DNA from: Photobacterium salinisoli
GTDB lineage: Bacteria; Pseudomonadota; Gammaproteobacteria; Enterobacterales; Vibrionaceae
Length of the DNA: 64,000 nucleotides
Direction: 5' to 3'
NCBI RefSeq assembly: GCF_003614885.1
Contig: NZ_QZMS01000003.1
Location: 39,491-103,490, forward strand
Under the pieces are notes generated by a model. That model was not told where the DNA came from. It saw only the letters and a list, made by a program, of their open reading frames with translations, and searched no databases. The position numbers and the translations under genes were made by a program. Every line of letters begins with the position of its first letter. Within the stretch, counting starts at the first letter, position 1. Of the stretch, positions 26,975 through 36,217 are shown piece by piece.

Positions 26975-28225
26975 TTAAGGCAACAGGCGCTCAGACTGCC
27001 ACAACTGACTCAGTGTTTCACGTTCGCGCACCACATGAGCCTGATCGCCATCCACCATAATTTCCGCCACACGCGGACGGGTGTTGTAGTTAGATGACAT
27101 CACAAACCCATAGGCACCGGCAGAACGCACGGCAACCAAATCACCCTGCTCCAGTTTGAGCAGGCGCTCTTTACCAATGTAGTCGCCGGTTTCACAAATC
27201 GGGCCGACAAAATCGTATTCCAGCGGCTCGCCGTCACGCGGGACAACAGGCACTATCGCCTGCCAGGCGTGATACAGGGTCGGACGGATCAGATCATTCA
27301 TGGCGGCATCGACAATGGCGAAGTTTTTGTGCTCAGTATGCTTGAGGTACTCAACACGGGTCACCAGCACGCCGGCGTTGGCGGCAATCGCACGGCCCGG
27401 CTCAAAAATCAGCTCCAGATCCATGTGATTTTCCAGTCGCTCCAGCAGGGCTTTCGCGTAATCTGAAGGCAGTGGCGGCTGCTCATCGTTGTAGGTCACG
27501 CCCAGACCGCCGCCGACATCCAGATGGCGGATCACAATCCCTTCCGCTTTCAGGGTATCAATCAGGGCCAGCAGGCGATCTGTGGCATCAATGAAGGGCG
27601 TCAGCTCTGTCAGCTGTGAACCGATATGACAGTCCATGCCAATCACATTGAGATTCGGCAGGCTGTGCGCCAGACGGTACACTTCCGGGGCACGGTCAAA
27701 GGCAATACCGAACTTGTTGTCGCGCAGGCCGGTGGAAATATAGGGGTGCGTCTTGGCATCCACATCCGGGTTGATACGCAGCGACACAGACGCCACTTTG
27801 CCCATCTCAGCGGCCACCTGATTCAGACGCTCCAGCTCAGGCTCTGATTCAACATTAAAACATTTGATGTTCAGTTCGAGCGCCCGGCGCATTTCTGCGG
27901 CGGTTTTACCGACACCGGAGAAGACAACTTTGCCGGCATCACCGCCAGCGGCAATCACCCGCTCCAGCTCGCCGACAGACACAATATCAAACCCTGATCC
28001 CAGTCGGGCCAGGACATTCAGTACCCCGAGGTTTGAGTTGGCTTTCACCGCGTAACAGATCAGATGCGGATGATCGGCCACCGCACTGTCAAACGCACGC
28101 CAGTGGCGTTCCAGAGTCGCACGAGAGTAGACATAGAGCGGCGTGCCAAAACGTTCAGCCAGGTCAGTTACTGCGATATCTTCAGCGTATAGCTGGCCGT
28201 CTTGCTGATAATTAAAATAATCCAA
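26975..28225 (-). CDS. lysA: Diaminopimelate decarboxylase
   Basis: PLP enzyme for the last step of lysine synthesis. 416 aa, the usual length. PLP Lys in CYAVKANSN near residue 54; [20 protein letters not shown] and CETGDYI are family motifs. The start is inferred to be TTG at 28225 (GGAAGAG six bases upstream), which yields a normal [11 protein letters not shown]-terminus; the upstream ATG frame runs into lptM. Confidence 0.94.
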   Translation of the reverse strand: MDYFNYQQDGQLYAEDIAVTDLAERFGTPLYVYSRATLERHWRAFDSAVADHPHLICYAVKANSNLGVLNVLARLGSGFDIVSVGELERVIAAGGDAGKVVFSGVGKTAAEMRRALELNIKCFNVESEPELERLNQVAAEMGKVASVSLRINPDVDAKTHPYISTGLRDNKFGIAFDRAPEVYRLAHSLPNLNVIGMDCHIGSQLTELTPFIDATDRLLALIDTLKAEGIVIRHLDVGGGLGVTYNDEQPPLPSDYAKALLERLENHMDLELIFEPGRAIAANAGVLVTRVEYLKHTEHKNFAIVDAAMNDLIRPTLYHAWQAIVPVVPRDGEPLEYDFVGPICETGDYIGKERLLKLEQGDLVAVRSAGAYGFVMSSNYNTRPRVAEIMVDGDQAHVVRERETLSQLWQSERLLP

Positions 28226-28253
28226 TGTGGTCTCTTCCCTGTTATGGCCGCGG

Positions 28254-28373
28254 TTATTCGGTTTGCTCTGCCTGTTCGGTGTCATCAGCAGGCATATACA
28301 GCGGACCACTCTGGCCGCAGCCTGCCAATGTCAGTACTGTCAGAATAAATGTTGCTATTAAACCTGTACGCAT
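28254..28373 (-). CDS. lptM: LPS translocon maturation lipoprotein LptM (YifL)
   Basis: 39 aa, too short for most ORF cut-offs. MRTGLIATFILTVLTLAGCG has a signal peptide with lipobox LAGC, then the family core GQSGPLYMP. In E. coli LptM helps LptD oxidative maturation in the outer membrane. It lies upstream of lysA and divergent from cyaY, the conserved position. Confidence 0.9.
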   Translation of the reverse strand: MRTGLIATFILTVLTLAGCGQSGPLYMPADDTEQAEQTE

Positions 28374-28449
28374 TTTTAAAGCCAGTGATAATGATTGCAA
28401 TGCCCTCTATAATCGCACCCACACTAGGAAAAGCAATAGGACTTACAGG

Positions 28450-28761
28450 ATGAACGATACTGAATTTCATAAACTGGCTGATCAGGTACTTATGCATATC
28501 GAGGAAGGCATCGATCAGTCCGGCGCTGACATCGAATATGAGACGACAGGCAACGTGCTGACACTGGAGTTTGAAAACCGCAGCCAGATCGTCATCAACC
28601 GCCAGGAACCGCTGCATGAAATCTGGGTAGCGTCCAAATCTGGCGGGTATCATTTTAAATATAACGACGGGATCTGGCTCTGCACCCGGAGCGGCGAAGA
28701 GCTGATTGCACTGATTAAGCGCGAGTGCTCGGTACACGCGGAAGAAAGTGTCGACTGGTAA
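28450..28761 (+). CDS. cyaY: Iron-sulfur cluster assembly frataxin CyaY
   Basis: 103 aa bacterial frataxin that modulates IscS and binds iron through an acidic first helix. Seen: MNDTEFHKLADQVLMHIEEG with acidic residues, then the beta sheet (LTLEFENRSQIVINRQ, EIWVASKSGGYHF) and the C-terminal helix. The ATG at 28450 is set by TAGGA eight bases upstream. Divergent from lptM, convergent with cyaA. Confidence 0.95.
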   Translation: MNDTEFHKLADQVLMHIEEGIDQSGADIEYETTGNVLTLEFENRSQIVINRQEPLHEIWVASKSGGYHFKYNDGIWLCTRSGEELIALIKRECSVHAEESVDW

Positions 28762-28765
28762 AAAC

Positions 28766-28803
28766 AACGCCGGCGCAGCAGATAACATTCTCCGCTGCGC
28801 CGC
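28766..28803 (-). terminator. cyaA terminator (cyaA/cyaY convergence)
   Basis: Stem GGCGCAGC (28772-28779)/GCTGCGCC (28794-28801). On the minus strand it is followed by GGCGTTGTTTTT; on the plus strand no T-run follows. Confidence 0.6.
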
Positions 28804-28833
28804 CATTCTGATACCAGGTATGACCAAACGGCC

Positions 28834-31431
28834 TTAAGACAAACTCATCTGGCCGCCTTTGCCGGCCTCTTCCACATTCACATTCGCAGCATTGGCTTCA
28901 TTGTCGGCGGCCAGCCGACGCTCCGCCTGATAGCCGCTCTTGTAAGGTAACACCTGGCACTCCCCTTCCTGACCATACACGATATGGTAGAACTGAGGCA
29001 GGTTAAAATTGATGAAATTCGAGCTGTAACTGAACCTGTCCTGCGCCGAGGTATAAAAACGGTTCACACCATGGACCATTTCATCCATGTTACCGCTGCA
29101 CTGGCGATAGACTTCAATCCGGTTGGTTTCATCCAGGATATAAATATTGAAGCCGTGGTTTTCGCAGTCTTCAAAGAAGAACTGGATCAGACCTTCACTG
29201 GCGTAAGCATCGACAATGGACGGCGGATGCGGCTCATCGGTTTTACCCATCACCACACTGGCACTGCCCAGCAGCTTATTACTGGAAATACAGCGATAAA
29301 AATCGACCGAGTTTTCCAGCTTCTGCACCGAAACCCCACGACGCTCAAAGAACAGGCCATGGGTCTGGCTGCCAATGCGGATCGCTTTAAAACGGCGCTG
29401 CTTCTCCTGCTGTTCCACCGGCATCAGGCGCATCTCTATGCACTCGGCCACCAGCTGGTAGACCAGATTGCGGATCATCCCGCGCATGTGCTTGCTGTAG
29501 CAAAAGACATCGACCGATTCGGGCGAAACAGCATCCTGATGCATCTTGCTCAAAATGGTTTTCAGCGCATCCATCATGGCGTTTTCACCCTTGAAGTTCA
29601 GGGTACGCACTTCATTCCATGAATTACGGTAAACCAGATCTACGCTACCGACCAGACAGGTCTGCTCTGGGCCAAAGCTGAAAATATCGGTGTTCTTGAA
29701 ATCAAACTTCACCGCCCGGCTTTTCATTTCTTCCGTCGGATCCTGCTCAAGATTGATGAAAATCCCTAACTGACGGATTTCACACGGGCTGGATAAGGCC
29801 TTCAGGCCTGGCTTGGGACGGCGGATCGAAAAGGTATTGCGGATATCACTCACCATCTGGTAGAGCTTGTCGATATCCATGGCGGAATCCCGCACCACAG
29901 TGTGCAAGTTGGTCGTTTCAGTCAGCAGACCGTTGAAATACGCCCAGGCCACCAATTTGCTCAGATAACGGTTGTGCTCTAACGACGGCTGGCCAAGAAT
30001 GGCATACGGATCCAGCGGCTGCTTATACAGGTACCAGCCCGCGGTATTGGTCCGGCCGGCAGGCACCTGAATAAAGGTCAGATCCCCTTCGTGCAAGTCA
30101 GGCGACACCTGCGGGTTGAGCAGGGTCACTTTGCCGGGCAGTACCTCAAAGGCCGCATACAGCTTGCGGGCCAGAATACTGATATCTTCCGGGCTGATAG
30201 ACGAGGTAATGTCGTTACGGCGCGCGAAAAGGATCAGGTTACGGTAACTGAGCATCAGGGCATCAAGCAGTTCGTTGTGAGCGCGCTTGACCTGCTCCAC
30301 CTTCCAGTTACGGCGGTTATCCAGCTCTTCAATGACCTCATGTGACCACTGCCACTCAGTGGTCAGCTCCGCCAGGACCTCACGGCGCCACGCGACTGAG
30401 CCAATACCGGGCTCACGAGTCAGTTTTTCGTGGGTTTTCAGATAGAAACAGCGACGCACCAGATCCAGACGACGGTGATCATTAATCCGCTCCAGATAAC
30501 GGGTCACTTTTTCCAGCATCAGGTAGTAGGCATCCATCGCGTAGTGCGACGACTGCTCGGAGAAAAAGCGCCGTTTGCCGTCCACGCTCAAGAGTTGCGT
30601 GTGGGGGTACTCACAGGAGTAAGCTTCCAGCAAAATGGCTTTCAGTACCGATTTATAGGGAGAGTCGATACTTTTGTACAGATGCCACAGGCTGGAGCCG
30701 AAATATTCTTCGGCCGGAATACGGCAAAGGCCGCCAAAATCAATCCACTCATCGCGGTTGATATAACCATTCGCCGCCAGATAAGCGACGTAATCGTCGT
30801 AACACTCTTCCATTTCCGGCGGCACCAGATACCACAGGAAGCGCTGCCCCGCCAAATGCACGGCCGAGCGGTAAAACTCGTCCAGCAGCAGCAAGTGCTG
30901 ACTGGAACCACAGTTATCACCACTCAGGGCTTCCGAGCGGTTATGGCGGAAACGGTTATCGTCGATCAGAAAAAAGTTGGCTTCCACGCCCTGTGTCTGC
31001 GCCCAGCCGGACACAGCTTTACACTTAGTCAGCAGCGCTTCACGCTCATCTGAGGGCATACGGGTGCGGATACAAACCCAGATATCCAGATCACTGGTCA
31101 GGCTCTGGCCCAGCGACGAGGTGCTGCCCATCGCGTATAGACCCAGAATGTCACCATCGGGCGAGTCGTGAAAGAAAGAAGCGGGAAGATCGAAAGCAAA
31201 ATGCTCACGGATCAGCGTCGACTGACGTGACGTAGGAACAAATGACGCAATACCTTGCGGTACTTCGGCATCCTGGTAGCCAGGCAATGCGGGATGGTTA
31301 ACATGCAACAGCACAGGCAGTAAACTGAACACCTGCTCAGATTGTGCGTTCATGGCAAGACGCGCACGTTCAACCCGACGGTGGTTATGCTTATCCAACC
31401 TGCCAATTAAGGTATTAATATAATTTTGCAA
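28834..31431 (-). CDS. cyaA: Class I adenylate cyclase
   Basis: Makes cAMP from ATP for CRP-dependent control. 865 aa. The N-terminal catalytic half has the nucleotidyltransferase motif GSTSSLGQSLTSDLDIWVC in parts (GSTSSLGQS, DLDIWVC) near residue 100, and EYFGSSLWHLYKSIDSPYK in the middle; the C-terminal half is regulatory. It begins with TTG (31431), 4 bases after GGAAGAG; a UUG start is also used by E. coli cyaA and limits expression. CRP-like sites upstream suggest feedback. Confidence 0.96.
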   Translation of the reverse strand: MQNYINTLIGRLDKHNHRRVERARLAMNAQSEQVFSLLPVLLHVNHPALPGYQDAEVPQGIASFVPTSRQSTLIREHFAFDLPASFFHDSPDGDILGLYAMGSTSSLGQSLTSDLDIWVCIRTRMPSDEREALLTKCKAVSGWAQTQGVEANFFLIDDNRFRHNRSEALSGDNCGSSQHLLLLDEFYRSAVHLAGQRFLWYLVPPEMEECYDDYVAYLAANGYINRDEWIDFGGLCRIPAEEYFGSSLWHLYKSIDSPYKSVLKAILLEAYSCEYPHTQLLSVDGKRRFFSEQSSHYAMDAYYLMLEKVTRYLERINDHRRLDLVRRCFYLKTHEKLTREPGIGSVAWRREVLAELTTEWQWSHEVIEELDNRRNWKVEQVKRAHNELLDALMLSYRNLILFARRNDITSSISPEDISILARKLYAAFEVLPGKVTLLNPQVSPDLHEGDLTFIQVPAGRTNTAGWYLYKQPLDPYAILGQPSLEHNRYLSKLVAWAYFNGLLTETTNLHTVVRDSAMDIDKLYQMVSDIRNTFSIRRPKPGLKALSSPCEIRQLGIFINLEQDPTEEMKSRAVKFDFKNTDIFSFGPEQTCLVGSVDLVYRNSWNEVRTLNFKGENAMMDALKTILSKMHQDAVSPESVDVFCYSKHMRGMIRNLVYQLVAECIEMRLMPVEQQEKQRRFKAIRIGSQTHGLFFERRGVSVQKLENSVDFYRCISSNKLLGSASVVMGKTDEPHPPSIVDAYASEGLIQFFFEDCENHGFNIYILDETNRIEVYRQCSGNMDEMVHGVNRFYTSAQDRFSYSSNFINFNLPQFYHIVYGQEGECQVLPYKSGYQAERRLAADNEANAANVNVEEAGKGGQMSLS

Positions 31432-31517
31432 ATTACTCTTCCAAGAGCTACCAGCATCCAGAGCGGCCCGAATCTTGTCATCGTTAGGGGACTCTGTGAG
31501 CCATTCGTGAGCAAAAA

Positions 31518-31533
31518 CGTGATCAATCTAACA
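31518..31533. promoter_or_regulatory. CRP-like site proximal to cyaA
   Basis: CGTGA-TCAATC-TAACA with flanking AAA and TTT-rich bases; 8 of 10 core positions. The place fits the repressing CRP site known at E. coli cyaA. Confidence 0.45.
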
Positions 31534-31657
31534 CTTTTCAGGCATTCCGTAAAGTCTGTACGGTCTATCAAGCGGAAGCCTGCTTCGTTATGCTCAATTC
31601 CATTGAGTATCACCACAAAATAGTACAATGACTCGAAATCGCCAGCACCTTAGACTT

Positions 31658-31673
31658 TGGAAGCCAGATCACA
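31658..31673. promoter_or_regulatory. CRP-like site, middle
   Basis: TGGAA-GCCAGA-TCACA; right half perfect, left half three of five. Confidence 0.35.
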
Positions 31674-31681
31674 TTCAGTAA

Positions 31682-31697
31682 TGTGACATATCTCCCA
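31682..31697. promoter_or_regulatory. CRP-like site, distal
   Basis: TGTGA-CATATC-TCCCA; 9 of 10 core positions match. Its centre is 24 bases from the middle site. Confidence 0.5.
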
Positions 31698-31820
31698 TAA
31701 GCGATATCACAGAACCGGACAAATGCGCTTCACCGCACCGGCAACAACATCTACATTACCTTACCCGTACCGGAGTGGTACGATTAGTATATTTAGAGCA
31801 ATTAGATGGACCCCCAAGCT

Positions 31821-32756
31821 ATGACTGAGATGCCAATCCGGATCGCAACCCGAAAAAGCCCACTCGCCCTATGGCAGGCGGAATATGTCAAGGCCGCACT
31901 GGAGCAGGCCCACCCAGGCATTATTGTCGAACTGGTCCCTATGGTCACCAAAGGCGACATCATTCTTGATACCCCGCTGGCCAAAGTGGGTGGTAAGGGT
32001 TTGTTTGTCAAAGAGCTGGAACAGGCGATGCTGGAAGGCCGGGCTGATATTGCCGTGCATTCAATGAAAGATGTACCGGTCGAATTCCCGGAAGGTCTGG
32101 GACTGGTCACCATCTGTGAACGAGAAGACCCGCGCGATGCGTTCGTGTCCAATCACTACGCCGATCTGGACGCGCTGCCGCAAGGTGCCGTAGTCGGCAC
32201 CTCCAGCCTGCGTCGTCAGTGCCAGCTGCTGGCCAGCCGTCCCGATCTGCAGATTAAAACCCTGCGCGGCAACGTGGCGACCCGGCTGCGGAAATTGGAT
32301 GAAGGCGAATACGACGCCATCGTGCTGGCCTGTGCCGGCCTGAAACGCCTGAAGATGGACGACCGTATCCGTTGTGCTCTCGCCCCTGAAGTCAGCCTGC
32401 CGGCTGTCGGCCAGGGCGCCGTGGGCATTGAATGCCGCCTGGACGATACCCGTATCCGAGGCTTGCTTGAGGCCTTAAGTGACACCACCACCACTACCCG
32501 CGTTTTGTGTGAACGGGCGATGAACAACCGACTGGAAGGCGGCTGCCAGGTACCTATCGGCAGCTATGCTGAACTGGAGGGCGATCAAATCTGGCTGCGC
32601 GCTCTGGTGGGTGAGCCGGATGGCAGTCAAATCGTCGCCGGTGAAATTCGCGGCCCGATTTCGGATGCGGAAAAGCTGGGCACCCAACTGGCCGAAGAAT
32701 TGCTCGATCGCGGGGCACGCGAGATACTGACCCGACTGTACGACGAGGCCGAATGA
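31821..32756 (+). CDS. hemC: Porphobilinogen deaminase (hydroxymethylbilane synthase)
   Basis: Joins four porphobilinogens into hydroxymethylbilane. 311 aa. [18 protein letters not shown] at the N-terminus, the catalytic Asp in [12 protein letters not shown], and the dipyrromethane-binding Cys in EGGCQVPIG near residue 242. The ATG at 31821 aligns with E. coli; 31806 lacks a better signal. First gene of hemC-hemD-hemX-hemY; the 3' end overlaps hemD by 4 bases (ATGA). Confidence 0.96.
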   Translation: MTEMPIRIATRKSPLALWQAEYVKAALEQAHPGIIVELVPMVTKGDIILDTPLAKVGGKGLFVKELEQAMLEGRADIAVHSMKDVPVEFPEGLGLVTICEREDPRDAFVSNHYADLDALPQGAVVGTSSLRRQCQLLASRPDLQIKTLRGNVATRLRKLDEGEYDAIVLACAGLKRLKMDDRIRCALAPEVSLPAVGQGAVGIECRLDDTRIRGLLEALSDTTTTTRVLCERAMNNRLEGGCQVPIGSYAELEGDQIWLRALVGEPDGSQIVAGEIRGPISDAEKLGTQLAEELLDRGAREILTRLYDEAE

Positions 32757-33505
32757 CAGTTCTGATCACCCGACCAGCCCCGCACGGCGAGGCACTGGCA
32801 CAAGCATTGGCCGCGAAAGGCATCAAGGCGCTGGTTCAGCCACTGCTGACCATAGCCCCGGGTGCCGGCCTGCTGAGCTTGGGTGATCAGCTCGCCAGAC
32901 TGAAAAACGGCGATTGTCTTATTGCTGTCAGCCCCCATGCGGTAAAAATGGCACATACTTACCTGACAGAAAAAGGGATTTGCTGGCCCGCCGGTATTCA
33001 TTATCTCGCCGTCGGCCAGCAAACGGCCGCCTCTCTGGCGAACGCCTGCGGACAGCATGTCGATGCACCGCAGCAAGAAGACAGTGAGGGACTGCTGGCC
33101 CTGCCTGCGCTGGTTAGCCCGGCAGGGCGCAATGTGCTGATATTACGCGGCAACGGCGGCCGCGAACTGATTTTCGAGACACTGACCGAACGTCAGGCCT
33201 GTGTCTCTTACTGTGAAACTTATGCCCGACACTGGCTGGCCCTCAATGGCGCGGTTTTGAGCCGGCAGTGGCAACAACAGGGTGTGGACTCACTGGTAGT
33301 CACCAGTGGTCAGCAACTGGAATACCTGTACCGATTAGTACCGGCGCAGGCAAAGCCATGGCTGATAGCCTGCCACTTGCTGGTCCCCAGCGAGCGCATC
33401 GCCAATCTGGCCAGGGACATTGGCTTTTGCCATATAACGACTGTGGGCAGTGCCAGCAATGCCACACTGCTTGCTACACTAAATACAACAGGCACAACGG
33501 GATAA
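32753..33505 (+). CDS. hemD: Uroporphyrinogen-III synthase
   Basis: Closes hydroxymethylbilane with inversion of ring D. 250 aa. This family is poorly conserved; recognised by the N-terminal [27 protein letters not shown], the [12 protein letters not shown] segment, [12 protein letters not shown] and C-terminal [14 protein letters not shown], and by position after hemC with coupled start. Confidence 0.94.
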   Translation: MTVLITRPAPHGEALAQALAAKGIKALVQPLLTIAPGAGLLSLGDQLARLKNGDCLIAVSPHAVKMAHTYLTEKGICWPAGIHYLAVGQQTAASLANACGQHVDAPQQEDSEGLLALPALVSPAGRNVLILRGNGGRELIFETLTERQACVSYCETYARHWLALNGAVLSRQWQQQGVDSLVVTSGQQLEYLYRLVPAQAKPWLIACHLLVPSERIANLARDIGFCHITTVGSASNATLLATLNTTGTTG

Positions 33506-33509
33506 ACGG

Positions 33510-34673
33510 ATGACTGAGAAGAAAACCAATAACGATACCCCTAAGACAGACAACCAGTCTGATGCCTCTTCCAAGGCCAAGGAAACGCCACACACTGCCG
33601 GCACGCCCCCTAAATCGTCTGCCGCCAGCCAACCTGCTGCCCCCGCCGAATCAGGCAAAGGCAGCAAAACAGGTTGGGTCGCCATCGCACTGGTTATCCT
33701 GTTGGGTGCCGGCCTGTACTATCACGGCCACCAGCAAAACCGTGAACAGCTGGCGCAGGTGACTGCGCTGCAAGCCCAGCTCAATACCCTGAAAAGCGAT
33801 CTGGCGAAAAATACCCAGGATGTCAGAAGCGAGGTCGAACAGCGCTTACTGAGCACCTCAGGCAAACTGGAGCAGCAGAGCAATGACATCAAAGGCCTGC
33901 AGCTGGCGATGTCGGAAGTCAAAGGCCGCCGCCCGAATGACTGGTTACTGGCCGAAGCGGATTACCTGACACGTATGGCGGGCCGCAAGCTGTGGCTGGA
34001 GCACGATGTGGCCAGTGCCACCGTATTACTGGAAACCGCCGATAACCGCCTTGCCCAGCTCAATGATCCGAGCCTGACGGCACTGCGCAGTGCGATGAAC
34101 GATGACATTACCAGCCTCAAGGCTGTGGCCCGTGTTGACCGTGACGGTATCGTATTGCGCCTGACCAGCCTGCAAGAGATGGTCGCCGGATTACCGCTAG
34201 CCAACGCGATTGTGCCCGATTCACTGGAACAGCCGCAGAGTGAAACGGTCAGCGAGTCTGTCTCTGACTGGCAGTCCAACCTGATGACGTCCCTGAAACA
34301 GTTCAGCGAACACTTTGTGACTTACCGCAAGCGCGATGGCAATGTCATCCCGCTCTTGTCCCCGGAGCAGGATTTCTACCTGCAGGAAAACATTAAATCC
34401 AAGCTGGAAACGGCGATTAAAGCGGTGTATCGCGAACAGGGTGAGCTGTACACCCAGTCTCTGACCATGGCCAAAGACTGGGCCAGCCAGTTCTACAACA
34501 CTGACGATGTTAAAACGCAGAGCTTCATTAAAGGCCTCAATGAGATGGCCAGCCAGAACATTGAAGCCAGCTACCCGGACAAACTGAAATCACCTTCGCT
34601 GTTAGCGGATCTGGTTAACCAGCGCCTGCGGCAACAGATCGCTCCCATCAAGACTGAGGAGGATCCGGCATGA
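33510..34673 (+). CDS. hemX: HemX protein (uroporphyrinogen-III C-methyltransferase-like domain family)
   Basis: 387 aa membrane-anchored protein of unclear function in the heme operon. The N-terminal 50 residues are a charged, Pro/Ala/Ser-rich cytoplasmic tail; one membrane helix (VAIALVILLGAGLYYHG, about 53-70) and a long periplasmic region that starts with a coiled coil (QLAQVTALQAQLNTLKSDL). No methyltransferase motifs are visible, as is usual for HemX. Its end overlaps hemY by 4 bases. Confidence 0.9.
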   Translation: MTEKKTNNDTPKTDNQSDASSKAKETPHTAGTPPKSSAASQPAAPAESGKGSKTGWVAIALVILLGAGLYYHGHQQNREQLAQVTALQAQLNTLKSDLAKNTQDVRSEVEQRLLSTSGKLEQQSNDIKGLQLAMSEVKGRRPNDWLLAEADYLTRMAGRKLWLEHDVASATVLLETADNRLAQLNDPSLTALRSAMNDDITSLKAVARVDRDGIVLRLTSLQEMVAGLPLANAIVPDSLEQPQSETVSESVSDWQSNLMTSLKQFSEHFVTYRKRDGNVIPLLSPEQDFYLQENIKSKLETAIKAVYREQGELYTQSLTMAKDWASQFYNTDDVKTQSFIKGLNEMASQNIEASYPDKLKSPSLLADLVNQRLRQQIAPIKTEEDPA

Positions 34674-35857
34674 TTAAACTTCTCCTGCTGGTCGCCGCGC
34701 TGATCGCCGGCATCGTTGTCGGCCCGATGCTGGCCGGCAACCAGGGCTATGTGCTGATCTCCGCCGCTAACCAGACACTGGAAATGAGCCTGACCACGCT
34801 GCTCTTACTGGTTATTGTGCTTTTCGGTGCTTTTTTTCTGCTTGAGCATCTGCTGAAGTGGCTGCTGTCACTGAGCAGCGTCACCCGCGGCTGGTTCTCC
34901 GGTCGCAAAACCCGCAAAGCACGTGAGCTGACCTCCAGCGGTCTGGTCAAGGTACTGGAAGGGGACTGGAAGCAAGCGGAAAAGCTGGTCATCAAATCTG
35001 CCAATCACAGTGACACCCCGCTACTGAACTATCTCGCCGCAGCCGAAGCCGCGCAGGGACAGGGACAGCTGCATCAGCGCGACGAATACCTGCGTCTGGC
35101 CGCCGAACAGGACAGCGACAGCCTGGCGGTAGCACTGACCCGGGCCAGGCTGCAGTGCCAGCAGCATCAATATGAAGAAGCTGTGGCTACGCTGCAGGAG
35201 ATGAAAAGCAGCCATCCTCGCAATCCGCTGTTACTGGAACTGCTGAAACAATGCTATGTACAGCTGGAAGACTGGCCAGCCCTGCTGGGTCTGATCACTC
35301 CGCTGAAAAAGTACGGCAGCCTGACCGACGAGCAGCTGGATAAATTAGAAGAACAGGCCGAGTGCGGCTTGATGGCGCAGATCAGCCTGCACAGCGGCAG
35401 TGATGGCCTGATGGGACACTGGAACAGCCTGAGCCGCAAAGCCAAACAGAACCCTGAGCTGGTCGCGTGTTTCGTCCGTGAAATGTGCGCACGCAACGCC
35501 GACAGTGAAGGCTATACCATACTGCGTGAAGCGCTGCGCAAAAAGATTGACTCCCGTTTGATCAGCCTGATGCCGACGCTGAAGCTGACCGATTATCACC
35601 CCGCCATTGTAACGCTGCAGGATTTGCTGAAATACGACAGTAATAATGCGGCTACACACAGTGCGCTGGGACAATTGTATCTTCGTGAAGGAAAACCCAA
35701 AGAAGCCCGCACGCACCTTGAACGCGCAATTGAACTGCACCCGACTGTCGCCGATTACGGTTACCTGGTTGAGGTGCTGGAAGCCCTGAACGATAAAGCT
35801 GCCGCTGCCCGCTTATCAAAAGAAGGATTAACCCTGGCCCTGCCGTCCAAAATCTAA
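34670..35857 (+). CDS. hemY: HemY protein, TPR-containing
   Basis: 395 aa inner-membrane protein. Two N-terminal membrane helices (about 1-20 and 40-66), then tetratricopeptide-like repeats, the last clear one (SALGQLYLREGKPKEARTHL in part) near residues 325-345. Unrelated to the protoporphyrinogen oxidase also called HemY. Its role in heme synthesis in enterics is not settled. Last gene of the operon, with a terminator 29 bases on. Confidence 0.92.
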   Translation: MIKLLLLVAALIAGIVVGPMLAGNQGYVLISAANQTLEMSLTTLLLLVIVLFGAFFLLEHLLKWLLSLSSVTRGWFSGRKTRKARELTSSGLVKVLEGDWKQAEKLVIKSANHSDTPLLNYLAAAEAAQGQGQLHQRDEYLRLAAEQDSDSLAVALTRARLQCQQHQYEEAVATLQEMKSSHPRNPLLLELLKQCYVQLEDWPALLGLITPLKKYGSLTDEQLDKLEEQAECGLMAQISLHSGSDGLMGHWNSLSRKAKQNPELVACFVREMCARNADSEGYTILREALRKKIDSRLISLMPTLKLTDYHPAIVTLQDLLKYDSNNAATHSALGQLYLREGKPKEARTHLERAIELHPTVADYGYLVEVLEALNDKAAAARLSKEGLTLALPSKI

Positions 35858-35886
35858 GCTGGCAGACATACCTGTTACTAAATGTA

Positions 35887-35914
35887 AAAAAGCGCCGTAA
35901 TTGGCGCTTTTTTG
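35887..35914 (+). terminator. hemCDXY terminator
   Basis: Stem AAAAGCGCC/GGCGCTTTT with T6. Confidence 0.9.
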
Positions 35915-35992
35915 TCCTATTTAACATTGCATTAACAGGATTTAATTCGCTTTTGTATCCATCTGTTAATAGCCATTTCATCATATATATTT

Positions 35993-36056
35993 GCTATTGA
36001 TGGAAGTATATAAAAACTATTCAATGTGGCCTCTTTTAGCGCTATAGATGGAAGTA
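35993..36056 (+). repeat. Two 16 bp direct repeats upstream of a small ORF
   Basis: GCTATTGATGGAAGTA (35993-36008) and GCTATAGATGGAAGTA (36041-36056), 15 of 16 identical, 48 bases apart. The second carries the ribosome-binding region of the 27-residue ORF. A partial inverted copy (minus strand GCTATTAACAGATGGAT) is at about 35956-35973. Confidence 0.6.
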
Positions 36057-36061
36057 AGGCT

Positions 36062-36145
36062 ATGCTCCCTTGGTTAATTGTTTCTGGCATTATTGTTGCG
36101 GTAATCACTTGCCTGATGACAGCAGTGCTGATTAAAGAATCCTGA
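36062..36145 (+). CDS. 27-residue single-pass membrane peptide
   Basis: MLPWLIVSGIIVAVITCLMT plus AVLIKES: one hydrophobic helix of about 22 residues with a short charged tail. The ATG is preceded by GTAAGGCT. It lies between the hemY terminator and its own intrinsic terminator (36171-36198), so it looks like a free-standing transcription unit. I do not recognise the family; it resembles small stress-type membrane proteins only in general form. Confidence 0.6.
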   Translation: MLPWLIVSGIIVAVITCLMTAVLIKES

Positions 36146-36170
36146 TAGATTCATTTCCCCCAGAAACCAA

Positions 36171-36198
36171 GAAGCCTCCGCAAACGGAGGCTTCTTTT
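36171..36198. terminator. Intrinsic terminator after the small ORF
   Basis: Perfect 10 bp stem GAAGCCTCCG/CGGAGGCTTC, CAAA loop, T4-AT on the plus side. It may also serve the convergent hypothetical gene on the minus strand. Confidence 0.85.
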
Positions 36199-36217
36199 AT
36201 CGGGCTGCCGAGGGTGC

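Larger units (their letters stand above)
31432..31820. promoter_or_regulatory. Divergent cyaA / hemC control region
   Basis: 389 bases without a gene. It holds three CRP-like sites (listed separately), a palindrome TCACATT-CAGT-AATGTGA (31669-31686) formed by two back-to-back half sites, and near hemC a GTACC-GGAGT-GGTAC dyad inside a weak promoter (TTACCC, TAGTAT). No Shine-Dalgarno-led small ORF was recognised. Confidence 0.6.

Noticed and set aside
26067..26978. 303-residue open frame opposite dapF
   Set aside because: Shadow of dapF, whose catalytic cysteines are intact.
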